Below are positions 32,128 to 40,726 of a stretch of 64,000 nt of DNA, piece after piece. How positions within the stretch are numbered: position 1 is the first letter of the stretch; every line of letters starts with the position of its first letter. The notes below the pieces were generated by a model. The model did not search any database and was not told the origin of the DNA. It saw only the letters and a list, made by a program, of their open reading frames with translations. Source of the stretch: Comamonas serinivorans (lineage in GTDB: Bacteria > Pseudomonadota > Gammaproteobacteria > Burkholderiales > Burkholderiaceae_C); the NCBI RefSeq assembly GCF_002158865.1, contig NZ_CP021455.1, positions 496,001-560,000 of the forward strand, written 5' to 3'. Both the position numbers and the translations under genes were made by a program.

Positions 32128-32723
32128 TCCAGATCACGGCCGCGCACGGCCCGGCGGAGTGCGAGCGTGCGGCGCAGCTCACGCTGCGCGCGCTGTTGCG
32201 CGAGGCCGCCGGGGCCGGCATCGCGTTCGACGTGCTGGCGTGCGTGGACACACCGGCTGGCTGCCAGTCGGCCCTGCTGCGCAGTGCGCACGAGGCGGCG
32301 CTGCCGTGGGTGACGCCCTGGTTGGGGACCATCCAGTGGACCTTCGCCAGCCCGTTTCGCCCCCACCACCGGCGCAAGAACTGGTTCGTGGCGGTGCAGC
32401 GCTGTGCGCTGCCCGAGGCCGTGCCCACCGAAGGCGAGATCCGCTTTCAGGCTTGCAAGGCCTCGGGCGCGGGTGGCCAGCACGTCAACACCACGGACTC
32501 GGCCGTGCACGCCACGCACGTCGCCAGCGGCTTGTCCGTGAAGGTGGGTACCGAGCGCAGCCAGCACGCCAACAAGCGGCTGGCTCGGGAACTGCTGGCC
32601 ATCAAGCTGGCGCAACGCCAGGCGTCGCTGCTGGACCAGGCCCGCGAGGCCCGCGCCCGGCTGCACGGCCAGGTGGCGCGAGGCGACCCGGTCAAGGTGT
32701 TCCACGGGCCGCCGGGGCGATGA
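32118..32723 (+). CDS. prfH: Peptide chain release factor H
   Basis: A 201-residue release-factor relative. The peptidyl-hydrolase motif is present in ASGAGGQHVNTTDSAV and is followed by the conserved RF tail SQHANKRLA. The N-terminal half lacks the stop-codon-reading domain of RF1/RF2 and matches PrfH in length. Published work on the PrfH-RtcB2 pair indicates that PrfH acts on ribosomes with a broken decoding centre, freeing them so RtcB2 can religate the 16S rRNA. Translation is coupled to rtcB2 by the 10-base overlap. Confidence 0.93.
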   Translation: MLLIQITAAHGPAECERAAQLTLRALLREAAGAGIAFDVLACVDTPAGCQSALLRSAHEAALPWVTPWLGTIQWTFASPFRPHHRRKNWFVAVQRCALPEAVPTEGEIRFQACKASGAGGQHVNTTDSAVHATHVASGLSVKVGTERSQHANKRLARELLAIKLAQRQASLLDQAREARARLHGQVARGDPVKVFHGPPGR

Positions 32724-33029
32724 GCCGCGCGGGCGCGTCGATGCGCGATGCGGTGGGTGGGGGCCGGCTGGCCTGCTGGCCCGTGCGTCGTCGGTCGTGC
32801 CCGGCGCCCACCGCCAAGCTGGGTCGGGTGGTGCAGCGCCGCGGGGGTCCGCTGGCAGAGGCGCAAGTGCGAAGTACCAAGTGCCACGAGCGCGGCAGGG
32901 CGACGGGCGCGTCAAGGCGCGAAGGCAGGTCATGGTGCTGGGCGGTGTATGGGGGGGCGGTGCGCCGGGCACACGCCGCTGTGCAACACCCGGCGCGGGT
33001 GCGCCGAGGCGCTGCGCCACAATCGCCGC
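32724..33029. other. Intergenic region, nothing supported
   Basis: 306 GC-rich bases between prfH and the SpmA/SpmB-like gene. No dyad element, hairpin with T-run or RNA gene is seen. Confidence 0.5.
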
Positions 33030-34274
33030 ATGGTGCTCAACCTCATCTGGGTCGGTTTTTTCCTCGTCGCCATCCTCACGGCGCTGGTGCGGCTGCTGCA
33101 GGGCGATGCGGCGGTGTTCCCGGCGCTGATGGGCGCGATGTTCGATTCGGCCAAGACCGGCTTCGAGATCTCGCTGGGCCTGGTCGGCGTGATGGCGCTG
33201 TGGCTGGGCATCATGCGGGTGGGCGAGCAGGCCGGCGTCATCGACGCGTTCGCGCGCCTGGTCAACCCGCTGTTCTCGCTGCTGTTTCCGTCGGTGCCGC
33301 GTGGCCATGCCGCGCAGGGTGCGGTGATGATGAACGTCTCGGCCAACCTGCTGGGGCTGGACAACGCGGCCACGCCGCTGGGCCTCAAGGCCATGCGCGA
33401 GCTGCAGACGCTGAACGCCGTGCCCGCGCGTGCGAGCGATGCGCAGATCATGTTCATCGTGCTGAACACGGCCGGGCTGACGCTGATCCCCACCGCGGTC
33501 ATCGCCATGCGGCAGACCATGGCAGCCAAGCAGGGGCTGACGCAGTTCAACGCGGCCGACATCTTCCTGCCGACGCTGATGGTGACCGCAATCGGTCTGC
33601 TCACCGCGCTGCTGGCGGTGGCCTGGGTGCAGAAGCTGCCGATCTGGCGGCCGCGCTTCGCGGCCTTCGTGCTGGGCCTGGCGGCGTTCGTCGGCACGGC
33701 GCTCTGGGGCCTGTCGCAGCTGCCCCCCGAGGTCGCGGCGCGCGTGGTCGGCACCGTGGGGGCGGTGGTGGTGATGGGCGTGGTGGCGCTGTTTTTGGCC
33801 GCCGGGCTGATCCGGCGCGAGAACTGCTACGAGGCCTTTGTGGAGGGCGCCAAAGAGGGCTTTGGCGTGGCCGTGCAGATCATCCCCTACCTGGTGGCCA
33901 TGCTGGTGGCGATCGGCGTGTTCCGCGCCGCGGGCTGCATGGACGTGGTGCTGGACGCCATCGCGGTCGGGGTGCGCGCGCTGGGGCTGGACACGGCCTT
34001 TCTGCCCGCGCTGCCGGTGGGGCTGATGAAGATCCTGTCGGGGTCGGGCGCGCGCGGCCTCATGGTCGACGTGTTCGCCACCTATGGCGTGGCGTCGTTC
34101 CCGGCCAAGCTGGCCGCCATCATCCAGGGCTCGTCCGAAACCACCTTCTACGTGCTGGCGCTGTACTTCGGCAGCGTGGGCGTGAAGGACACGCGCCATG
34201 CCTTGCCCTGTGCGCTGCTGGCCGATGGGGTGGGCATCGTCGCGGCCATCCTCATCGCCTATGCGATGTTTTGA
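33030..34274 (+). CDS. Nucleoside-recognition (SpmA/SpmB-like fusion) membrane protein
   Basis: A 414-residue inner-membrane protein with about ten helices and two Gate/nucleoside-recognition halves. The first half has GFEISLGLVGVMALWLGIMRVGE and NVSANLLGLDNAATPLGLKAM, as in SpmA. The second has GAKEGFGVAVQIIPYLVAMLVAIGVFRA and GSSETTFYVLALYFGSVGV, as in SpmB. In Bacillus, SpmA and SpmB act in spore-core dehydration; in proteobacteria the fused form has no settled function. The start ATG at 33030 lacks a clear ribosome-binding site. A dyad element begins 5 bases past the stop. Confidence 0.9.
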   Translation: MVLNLIWVGFFLVAILTALVRLLQGDAAVFPALMGAMFDSAKTGFEISLGLVGVMALWLGIMRVGEQAGVIDAFARLVNPLFSLLFPSVPRGHAAQGAVMMNVSANLLGLDNAATPLGLKAMRELQTLNAVPARASDAQIMFIVLNTAGLTLIPTAVIAMRQTMAAKQGLTQFNAADIFLPTLMVTAIGLLTALLAVAWVQKLPIWRPRFAAFVLGLAAFVGTALWGLSQLPPEVAARVVGTVGAVVVMGVVALFLAAGLIRRENCYEAFVEGAKEGFGVAVQIIPYLVAMLVAIGVFRAAGCMDVVLDAIAVGVRALGLDTAFLPALPVGLMKILSGSGARGLMVDVFATYGVASFPAKLAAIIQGSSETTFYVLALYFGSVGVKDTRHALPCALLADGVGIVAAILIAYAMF

Positions 34275-34279
34275 TGGGG

Positions 34280-34325
34280 TATGAGGAAGTTGGCGATCAT
34301 GCTCTATCGGCAGGCGATGCATACC
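34280..34325. repeat. 46-bp dyad element overlapping the start of the TPM gene
   Basis: Exact GTAT-N11-CGAT-N8-ATCG-N11-ATAC, extended outward by GGG/CCC. It lies 5 bases past the SpmA/SpmB-like stop and contains the in-frame ATG codons at 34281, 34299 and 34317 of the next gene. Confidence 0.9.
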
Positions 34326-35381
34326 CCGGGTGTGCTGTTCTCGCTTTGGCGCGCATCAGGCGTGTGTGCCGTGTTGTTGAGAAGGCGGTTCAGCGGGCTG
34401 TTCCGTGGGGTGCTGCGCCTGCCGCTGTGGCTGGCACTGGCCGGCCTGTGGGCCGGTGTGGCGCTGCCGGCGCTGGCTGTGCAGCCCGTGCCGGCGCTGA
34501 GTTCGCGCGTCATCGACCAGACCGGCACGCTGGCGGCCGACGAGGCGCAGGCCATCGCGGCCAGCATCGCGCGGCTGGAGCAGGACACCGGCACCCAGCT
34601 GGCCGTGCTCCTGGTCGCCAGCACAGCGCCCGAAGACATCTTTGCCTACAGCAACCGCGTGGCCAACACCTGGAAGCTGGGGCGCGCCGACGTGGGCGAC
34701 GGCCTGCTGGTGGTAGTGGCCAAGGACGACCGGCGCATGCGCATCGAGGTGGCCAAGGCGCTGGAAGGCGCGGTGACCGACATCCAGGCCGGCCGATTGA
34801 TCAACGAGGTGATGGCGCCGGCCTTCAAGCGCGGCGACTACGGCGGCGGCCTGTTGCAGGCGGTGCAGGCGCTGGGGCAGCTGGCGCGGGGCGAGGCCTT
34901 GCCGGCGCCGGCGCAGCAGGCCTTGGGCTGGGCGGACTGGAAGCAGCGCGCCCTGATCGCGATGTCGGTGTCCATGTCGGTGGGCAGCTGGGCCGGCCTG
35001 CTGTGGTTCGCGTTCGGGCCACGGCAGTGGTCGGGGGCGCGCAAGCTGGTGAGCTTTCTGCTGGCCAATGGGCTGCTGTCGGCGCTGGTGGCCTGGAGCG
35101 TGTGGAGCCCGGTGCTGTTCCTGATCGGCCTGGTGCTGGCCGTGCCCGTGGGCGTGTGCTGCTGGGGTGCGGTGGCGTTCTTCCGCGCCATCGGGTCGGG
35201 GCAGGACGTGACGTCTGTGGGCGGCACGACGCGGCGCAGGCGTTTCGAGGACTCGGGCTGGGGCAGCAGCCGGTCGAGCTCCAGCTCGTCCAGTTCGAGC
35301 TCGTCGTCGAGTTCCTCGAGTTCATCCAGCTCGGGCGGCGGGGGCAGTTTTGGCGGGGGTGGTGCCTCGGGAAGTTGGTGA
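34281..35381 (+). CDS. TPM domain protein (YgcG-like), secreted or membrane-anchored
   Basis: Up to 366 residues. A signal-like helix (PLWLALAGLWAGVALPALA) is followed by a TPM domain (VIDQTGTLAADEAQAIAASI, QDTGTQLAVLLVAST, VGDGLLVVVAKDDRRMRIEV), then two membrane helices and a C-terminal tail of about 20 serines and GGGGSFGGGGASGSW, as in YgcG-type proteins. TPM domains have been linked to phosphatase activity and photosystem repair in plants; the bacterial role is unclear. The true start is uncertain: every in-frame ATG before the signal sequence lies in the dyad element, so a downstream GTG or TTG is possible. Confidence 0.85.
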   Translation: MRKLAIMLYRQAMHTPGVLFSLWRASGVCAVLLRRRFSGLFRGVLRLPLWLALAGLWAGVALPALAVQPVPALSSRVIDQTGTLAADEAQAIAASIARLEQDTGTQLAVLLVASTAPEDIFAYSNRVANTWKLGRADVGDGLLVVVAKDDRRMRIEVAKALEGAVTDIQAGRLINEVMAPAFKRGDYGGGLLQAVQALGQLARGEALPAPAQQALGWADWKQRALIAMSVSMSVGSWAGLLWFAFGPRQWSGARKLVSFLLANGLLSALVAWSVWSPVLFLIGLVLAVPVGVCCWGAVAFFRAIGSGQDVTSVGGTTRRRRFEDSGWGSSRSSSSSSSSSSSSSSSSSSSSGGGGSFGGGGASGSW

Positions 35382-35393
35382 TCATTGGATGGG

Positions 35394-35439
35394 GTATGGG
35401 GCTGTTGCCGTTTCAATCAAAACGGCAATCGATGCATAC
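35394..35439. repeat. 46-bp dyad element downstream of the TPM gene
   Basis: Exact GTAT-N11-CGTT-N8-AACG-N11-ATAC, 12 bases past the stop, in the gap between convergent genes. Eight inner base pairs (TTGCCGTT with AACGGCAA) and an outer stem flank an internal loop. Confidence 0.93.
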
Positions 35440-35548
35440 CCAGCGCCATGAATGGGTTGGAGCTTCTGATCCGTGCCAGCCTGATCGGCCGTCACGGGGC
35501 CTCGACCAGCCAGCCGCCGTGCCGGGTCGGCCCTGAGCCCGCGGCGTG

Positions 35549-36763
35549 TCAGCGGTCTTGGACGAGCCAGCGCTGGGCCAGCTCGACCCAGTAGGCAGCG
35601 CCCAGCGGCAGCAGCGCGTCGTTGAAGTCGTAGCTGGCGTTGTGCAGCTCGCAGGGCCCGGCGCCATGGCCGTGGGCGCGGTGCGTGCCGTCGCCGTTGC
35701 CGATGAAGAGGTAGGCGCCGGGTTTGGCCAGCAGCATGAAGGCGAAGTCTTCGGCGCCCATGACGGGCTCCTGCGCCAGCGTCTGCGCGTCGCCGATCAG
35801 GTCGCGCATCACGCCCTGGGCGAATTCGGCCTCGGCCGCGCTGTTCACCGTGGGCGGGTAGTTGCGCTTGAACGTCAGCTCGCCCTCGCAGCCGAAGGCC
35901 AGTGGCAGCTGCTGCACCAGCTCGCGCATGCGCTGCTCCATCTGATCGAGCACGTCCAGCGTGAAGGTGCGCACCGTGCCCTCGATCGTCACCTGGCCCG
36001 GCACCACGTTGGTGGCCGTGCCGCCGTGGATCATGGTGACCGAGAGCACGGCCGGGTCGATGGGCTTGACGTTGCGGCTGACGATGGTCTGCAGCGCCAG
36101 CACCAGCTGGCAGGCCACGGGCATGGGGTCGAGGGTGGTGTGCGGCAAGGCCGCGTGCCCGCCCTTGCCGCGCAGGATGATCTCGAACTCGTTGCTTGAG
36201 GCCATCACCGGCCCCGCACTGACCGCCATGGTGCCTTGGGGGTACCCGGGCCAGTTGTGCATGCCGAAAACGGCCTCCATGGGGAACTGCTCAAACAGGC
36301 CGTCGTCGATCATGGCCTGGGCGCCGGCGCCGCCTTCCTCGGCGGGCTGGAAGATCAGGTAGACCGTGCCGTCGAAGTCGCCGTGTTTGGCCAGGTGTTC
36401 GGCCGCGCCCAGCAGCATGGCGGTGTGCCCGTCGTGTCCGCAGGCGTGCATGCGGCCAGGGTTCTGGCTGGCGTGGGCAAAGGTGTTGACCTCCTGCACG
36501 GGCAAGGCATCCATGTCGGCGCGGATGCCCACGGCGCGCGTGCTGCTGCCGCGTCGCAGGATGCCGACCACGCCGGTCTTGCCCAGGCCGCGCACCACGG
36601 GAATGCCCCAGTCGGTCAGCCGCTGGGCCACCAGGTCCGCGGTGCGGACTTCTTCATAGCGCAGCTCGGGGTGGGCGTGGATGTCGCGGCGCACGGCGGT
36701 CAGGTCGGCCGATTTGGCCTGTAAGGCCTGCACGGTGGGGTGGGGGGCAAGGGATGTGACCAT
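35549..36763 (-). CDS. M20 family amidohydrolase (hippurate hydrolase-like)
   Basis: A 404-residue zinc hydrolase of the HipO/IAA-amino-acid hydrolase group. RADMDALPV and HACGHDGHTAMLLGAA carry metal ligands, FQPAEEGGAGA the catalytic glutamates, and VFGMHNWP and GAEDFAF the remaining ligand regions. It should hydrolyse N-acyl amino acids in the cytoplasm, substrate unknown. The ATG at 36763 has an AGGAGA ribosome-binding site. The gene stands alone, converging with the TPM gene and diverging from the lipoprotein gene at 36934. Confidence 0.94.
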   Translation of the reverse strand: MVTSLAPHPTVQALQAKSADLTAVRRDIHAHPELRYEEVRTADLVAQRLTDWGIPVVRGLGKTGVVGILRRGSSTRAVGIRADMDALPVQEVNTFAHASQNPGRMHACGHDGHTAMLLGAAEHLAKHGDFDGTVYLIFQPAEEGGAGAQAMIDDGLFEQFPMEAVFGMHNWPGYPQGTMAVSAGPVMASSNEFEIILRGKGGHAALPHTTLDPMPVACQLVLALQTIVSRNVKPIDPAVLSVTMIHGGTATNVVPGQVTIEGTVRTFTLDVLDQMEQRMRELVQQLPLAFGCEGELTFKRNYPPTVNSAAEAEFAQGVMRDLIGDAQTLAQEPVMGAEDFAFMLLAKPGAYLFIGNGDGTHRAHGHGAGPCELHNASYDFNDALLPLGAAYWVELAQRWLVQDR

Positions 36764-36933
36764 GGCAGAAATCTCCTGGGAGGCAGTCTAGCCACGAATC
36801 GCGGGCGGGATGCGGCAGCAGGCTTTGGCCCGATCCACCGCCCCCGGCGCGTGCCGATTCGGCACGAGGGTGTCGGGCTGCTGGCACCATGTGGCCTGGG
36901 CCGCGCGCCGGCCAGACCATCATCCCCCACACC

Positions 36934-38310
36934 ATGCGTCACCTTCGCCGACCACTCGCCCGCTTCCGCCGTGTCCTGCTGGGTGCGCTGGTGCTGGCCG
37001 CGCTGGCGGCGACAGGGTGTCAGTCCCTCGGGTATTACGCGCAGTCGGTCAACGGCCACCTCACGCTGATGAACGCGGCGCGTCCCGTGAACGACTGGCT
37101 GCAGGACGAGCGCACGCCGCCGGACCTGCAGGCCAGGCTGCAGCTGGCGCAGCAGCTGCGCGGCTTCGCCAGCCAGGCGCTGCACCTGCCCGACAACGCC
37201 AGCTACCGCCGTTATGCCGACCTGCGGCGGCGCGCCGTGGTGTGGAACGTGGCGGCCGCGCCACCCGATTCGCTCACGCTCAAGTCGTGGTGCTTCATGG
37301 TGGTGGGTTGCGTGTCCTACCGCGGCTACTTCGACGAGGCCGAGGCGCAGGCCCTGGGCCGGCAGCTGGCGCAACAGGGCTGGGAGGTCGACGTCTACCC
37401 GGTGCCCGCCTACTCCACCCTGGGCTGGCTCAACTGGCTGGGCGGCGACCCGCTGCTGTCCACCTTCATCGTCTATGGCGAGGGCGACCTGGCCGGCCTG
37501 CTGTTCCATGAGCTGGCCCATCAACAGGTGTACGTCGACCACGATTCGGCCTTCAACGAGTCCTACGCCACGGCCGTGGAACGCCTGGGCGTGCGCCAGT
37601 GGCTGGCAACGCGGCCGGCCGAGGTGCGCGAGGCCCATGCGCGCGGTCAGCGCCACCGGCGCGAGTTCCGCGCCCTGCAGCAGCGCACGCGCGAGGCGCT
37701 GGCGGCGCTGTATGCGCGGGGCGGTGGCGCGCCCCACGCTGCCGCAGCGTCAGCCGCTGAGCGAGGGGCCGGCCCGGAACCGGATGCCTCCAGACGCCAG
37801 GCGACAGCGTCCCAGGCATCCGCGCTGGGGGCGAACCGGACGAACGAGTCCGGCCTTGCCGGTGCGGATCGGCCCGCGCCGCCGCTGACAGCCGGCGATT
37901 TGAACCAAGCGCCGGGTGAGGGCGAGAACGGTCCGCTGGACCGGGCCGCGCTGTTGGCGCGCAAGACGCAGCTCATGCAGGACTTTGCCGCGCAGTACCG
38001 GGCGCTTCAGACCGATTGGGCGGCGCGTGGCGAACCCGATGCGCGCCACGACCGCTGGGTGGCCAAGGCCAACAACGCCAGCTTTGGGCTGCAGAGCGTG
38101 TACCAGGGCTGGGTGCCCGCGTTCGAGGCCTTGTTCGAGGGCCAGGGCTGCGACTGGCCGCGCTTCCACGCCGCCGTGGCCGAGCTGGCCCGGCAGCCGC
38201 GCCCGGCGCGCGATGCCGCCTTGTCCCGGTTGGCCGAGGGCGCCGCGCCGGCGGCGGTCCGGCAGCCGGCCTTGGCGGCCTGCCGGGTCTTTGGGTCGTC
38301 TGTGTTTTGA
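36934..38310 (+). CDS. Putative zinc aminopeptidase lipoprotein (COG4324-type)
   Basis: A 458-residue protein. The N-terminus is a lipoprotein signal (LAALAATGC) preceded by basic residues, so mature protein should start at a lipidated cysteine near residue 27. Further on YYAQSVNGHL and GDLAGLLFHELAHQQVYV give the HExxH zinc site, with the E of FNESYATAVE as the likely third ligand. This matches the predicted aminopeptidases of COG4324. It is longer than usual: about 80 low-complexity residues rich in A, G and P (around 260-340) interrupt the C-terminal helical part. The ATG at 36934 is chosen to place the signal at the N-terminus. Confidence 0.85.
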   Translation: MRHLRRPLARFRRVLLGALVLAALAATGCQSLGYYAQSVNGHLTLMNAARPVNDWLQDERTPPDLQARLQLAQQLRGFASQALHLPDNASYRRYADLRRRAVVWNVAAAPPDSLTLKSWCFMVVGCVSYRGYFDEAEAQALGRQLAQQGWEVDVYPVPAYSTLGWLNWLGGDPLLSTFIVYGEGDLAGLLFHELAHQQVYVDHDSAFNESYATAVERLGVRQWLATRPAEVREAHARGQRHRREFRALQQRTREALAALYARGGGAPHAAAASAAERGAGPEPDASRRQATASQASALGANRTNESGLAGADRPAPPLTAGDLNQAPGEGENGPLDRAALLARKTQLMQDFAAQYRALQTDWAARGEPDARHDRWVAKANNASFGLQSVYQGWVPAFEALFEGQGCDWPRFHAAVAELARQPRPARDAALSRLAEGAAPAAVRQPALAACRVFGSSVF

Positions 38311-38318
38311 TGTTGGGA

Positions 38319-38364
38319 GTATGGCGTCATCGTCGTTTCGGAATCAACGGCGATGTCTGCATAC
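38319..38364. repeat. 46-bp dyad element between aminopeptidase and acyl-CoA-binding genes
   Basis: Exact GTAT-N11-CGTT-N8-AACG-N11-ATAC. It sits 8 bases past one stop and 11 bases past the stop of the convergent gene, so it could serve both 3' ends. Confidence 0.93.
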
Positions 38365-38375
38365 TGCATGTATGC

Positions 38376-38630
38376 TCAGCGCAAGGACTCGATGAGGTCG
38401 ATGTAGGCCTGCATGGCCTCGTCGGCGGTGGTGCCTTCGAGCTTGGTCCAGGCGTCCCACTTGGCGCGGCCCACCAGGTCGGTGAAGCTGGGCTTGGGCG
38501 CGTCGTTGTCGCCTTCGGTCGCCTGCTTGTACAGCGCGTAGATTTTCAGCAGCGTGGGGTTGTCGGGGCGCTGGCTCAGGTCCTTGGCCGTGGCCACGGT
38601 GTGTTCAAACTGGGCTTGGAGGTCAGACAT
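38376..38630 (-). CDS. Acyl-CoA-binding protein
   Basis: An 84-residue four-helix ACBP. LQAQFEHTVATAKDLSQRPDNPTLLKIYALYKQATEGD is helices 1-2, and the end has KWDAWTKLEGTTADEAMQAYIDLI, with the YALYKQAT and KWDAW motifs that contact acyl-CoA. It buffers and carries long-chain acyl-CoA in the cytoplasm. The start codon ATG at 38630 fits the family length; an in-frame ATG slightly upstream is less likely. Confidence 0.95.
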   Translation of the reverse strand: MSDLQAQFEHTVATAKDLSQRPDNPTLLKIYALYKQATEGDNDAPKPSFTDLVGRAKWDAWTKLEGTTADEAMQAYIDLIESLR

Positions 38631-38959
38631 GGGATGCGGCAAAGGTCAAGCGAATGCGGTGGGCGACATGCCGCACCGTGGGTCATTGTCGGCGATGTGG
38701 GTACGCGCTGCGGTCGCCCGCCCTGCCAGACAGGCCATGGGTGACGCGGCGGAAACAGGGGAGTATGGGTTGGGTGGACGCCAGCCTCTTTGTGAATCAG
38801 CCATTCCTGACCCGCGCCGTGGGCTGATGGTTGCCAAGTTTGGGGAACCTTGAAGCCGCGGCGCGCCAAGACGTCCAGCACCGCTGCATCGCTGATCGGG
38901 CGGCCATGCAGGCCCAGCAATTCGTCGTGGATCCAGGTTGGGGGTTGTGCGTCGCACAT
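38576..38959 (-). CDS. Hypothetical protein, doubtful 3' half
   Basis: Unrecognised frame of up to 127 codons. Its first ~45 codons (WIHDELLGLHGRPISDAAVLDVLARRG) look protein-like, with helical periodicity and high third-position G+C. The rest is proline-rich and overlaps the acyl-CoA-binding gene by 55 bases. A half copy of the dyad element (around 38762) sits where the character changes. It may be a short real gene disrupted near its 3' end. Confidence 0.35.
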   Translation of the reverse strand: MCDAQPPTWIHDELLGLHGRPISDAAVLDVLARRGFKVPQTWQPSAHGAGQEWLIHKEAGVHPTHTPLFPPRHPWPVWQGGRPQRVPTSPTMTHGAACRPPHSLDLCRIPCLTSKPSLNTPWPRPRT

Positions 38960-39009
38960 GGGGATTCCCCGTGGCCAAGCAGGTGGCGCCGCGCGCCACG
39001 GGACGGCGA

Positions 39010-39038
39010 TTGCTGCATCGCCGTGACGGCACTATAAT
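39010..39038 (+). promoter_or_regulatory. Sigma-70 promoter for rplM-rpsI
   Basis: TTGCTG at 39010-39015, a 17-base spacer and a perfect TATAAT at 39033-39038. It is the clearest promoter in the window and leaves a leader of about 170 bases before rplM, room for autoregulation. Confidence 0.85.
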
Positions 39039-39215
39039 GGCGGGCTTTGCAGCGAATTTGCCCCGCGGCAAAAGCAAGTCTTGTGGTGTGTTCGTTGGCC
39101 TTGGCCGACGCGTGCGGCACCGGACGAGATACCCCACCTAAGAGCGCGCTCAATGTATGAAGCGCGCCGACCGTGGAAAAGGGCAGCCTCAAACCCTCCT
39201 TTGTTAGGAAAACTC

Positions 39216-39644
39216 ATGTCTACATTCAGCGCAAAGCCCGCTGAGGTCGTGCACGAGTGGTTTGTGATTGACGCGACCGACAAGGTCCTCGGACGGGTAG
39301 CCAGCGAAGTTGCCCTCCGTCTGCGCGGCAAGCACAAGGCCATTTACACGCCTCACGTCGACACCGGCGATTTCATCGTGATCATCAACGCTTCCAAGCT
39401 GAAGGTCACGGGCACGAAGTCGCTCGACAAGATCTACTACCGTCACTCGGGTTTCCCGGGTGGCATCACTGCCACCAACTTCCGCGATCTGCAAGCCAAG
39501 CATCCTGGCCGCGCACTCGAGAAGGCCGTCAAGGGCATGCTGCCCAAGGGTCCTCTGGGCTACGCCATGATCAAGAAGCTGAAGGTCTACGGCGGCGCTG
39601 AGCATCCGCACACCGCCCAGCAGCCCAAGACGCTGGACATCTGA
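39216..39644 (+). CDS. rplM: 50S ribosomal protein L13
   Basis: A 142-residue protein with the L13 signature: WFVIDATDKVLGRVASEVA near the N-terminus, DTGDFIVIINA, KLKVTGTK, YYRHSGFPGG and KGMLPKGPLGY. It binds 23S rRNA early in 50S assembly. The ATG at 39216 follows TTAGGAA. It is cotranscribed with rpsI 11 bases downstream, the conserved order in bacteria. In E. coli L13 represses this operon through its leader; the long leader here would allow the same. Confidence 0.99.
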   Translation: MSTFSAKPAEVVHEWFVIDATDKVLGRVASEVALRLRGKHKAIYTPHVDTGDFIVIINASKLKVTGTKSLDKIYYRHSGFPGGITATNFRDLQAKHPGRALEKAVKGMLPKGPLGYAMIKKLKVYGGAEHPHTAQQPKTLDI

Positions 39645-39655
39645 AGGAGCCGCAC

Positions 39656-40048
39656 ATGATTGGTGATTGGAACAACGGCACGGGCCGTCGCAAATCCAGC
39701 GTTGCACGCGTCTTCCTGAAGAAGGGCAGCGGCAAGATCACGGTGAATGGCAAGGCCATCGAAGAGTACTTCGGTCGTCAAACCTCCATCATGATCGCCA
39801 AGCAACCCCTGGTGCTGACCGAGAACGTCGAAACCTTCGACATCCAGGTCAACGTGCACGGCGGTGGCGAATCGGGTCAGGCTGGCGCAACCCGCCACGG
39901 CATCACCCGCGCGCTGATCGACTACGACGCGAACCTGAAGCCCGCACTGAGCCAAGCCGGCTTCGTGACGCGCGACGCTCGCGAAGTGGAACGTAAGAAG
40001 GTCGGCCTGCATTCCGCACGCCGCGCCAAGCAGTTCTCCAAGCGTTAA
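39656..40048 (+). CDS. rpsI: 30S ribosomal protein S9
   Basis: A 130-residue protein. GTGRRKSSVARVFLKKGSGKITVNGK begins the conserved core, followed by GGGESGQAGATRHGITRAL and the C-terminal KKVGLHSARRAKQFSKR tail that reaches the P-site tRNA. A perfect AAGGAG overlaps the rplM stop region, six bases before the ATG. The call is certain. Confidence 0.99.
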   Translation: MIGDWNNGTGRRKSSVARVFLKKGSGKITVNGKAIEEYFGRQTSIMIAKQPLVLTENVETFDIQVNVHGGGESGQAGATRHGITRALIDYDANLKPALSQAGFVTRDAREVERKKVGLHSARRAKQFSKR

Positions 40049-40170
40049 ACTGCCGCCATTCCCGATCCTGTTTGCCATCGGGCCAACATTTCGGGCATGC
40101 GCCACACAGGCCGCACCGGCACTGCCGGGGCGGCTTTGTTTCATCTGCTCAGCCCTTTCTTGGAGTTGCC

Positions 40171-40713
40171 ATGTCTGCCATGACCTTGCCCACCCCATCG
40201 CAAGCGCCCCGAGGTTTGCTGCCCAAAGGCTCGCAACTGCGGGGCGAGCTGAACGTGGCCCAGGGTCTGCGCATCGAGGGCGAGCTGTATGGCAACGTGC
40301 GCGCCCTGGACAGCCAGGGCGCCACCGTGGTCGTGGCCGACGGCGCGACGGTGATCGGCGCCATCGAGGCCGCACACGTCATCGTGCAGGGCCAGGTGCA
40401 GGGGCCCATCGTCGCGACCCAGCAGCTGCAGGTGCTGGCCGGCGCGCAGATCGATGGCGAGTTGCATTATTTGCACCTGGATTTGCACCCGCAGGCCTTG
40501 GTGCGGGGCAGTTTGATCCCCATCTTGGGGGTGTCCGATGCGCAAGCGCTGCCGTCAACCACGGCCGGCGCCAGCGATGAGGGCGCGGCCGCCGATGCGG
40601 CGCCGGCCCAGGCGGACGACGAGGCCAAAGGCCCAACCGCCCGCGCGGTTAAGGGCGAGGCCGACCCTGAAGCCGAGGGCGGCGCCGTACCATCGACCCC
40701 AGCCCACGTTTGA
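40171..40713 (+). CDS. Bactofilin-type polymer-forming protein
   Basis: A 180-residue protein with a central right-handed beta-helix of the bactofilin (DUF583) type: LPKGSQLRGELNVAQGLRIEGELYGNV, then repeats of about six residues ending in I, V or G (VIGAIEA, VIVQGQVQGPIV, LQVLAGAQIDGELH). Bactofilins polymerise without nucleotide and shape the envelope or position proteins. The C-terminal 60 residues are an acidic, Ala/Pro-rich disordered tail. The start at 40171 follows TTGGAG. It sits between rpsI and erpA, a plausible read-through unit. Confidence 0.9.
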   Translation: MSAMTLPTPSQAPRGLLPKGSQLRGELNVAQGLRIEGELYGNVRALDSQGATVVVADGATVIGAIEAAHVIVQGQVQGPIVATQQLQVLAGAQIDGELHYLHLDLHPQALVRGSLIPILGVSDAQALPSTTAGASDEGAAADAAPAQADDEAKGPTARAVKGEADPEAEGGAVPSTPAHV

Positions 40714-40726
40714 TTTGGAGAATTTC

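Noticed and set aside
35275..35335. Serine-codon repeat at the end of the TPM gene as a tandem DNA repeat
   Set aside because: It encodes the poly-Ser tail usual for YgcG-like proteins, and the codons vary, so it is explained by the protein.
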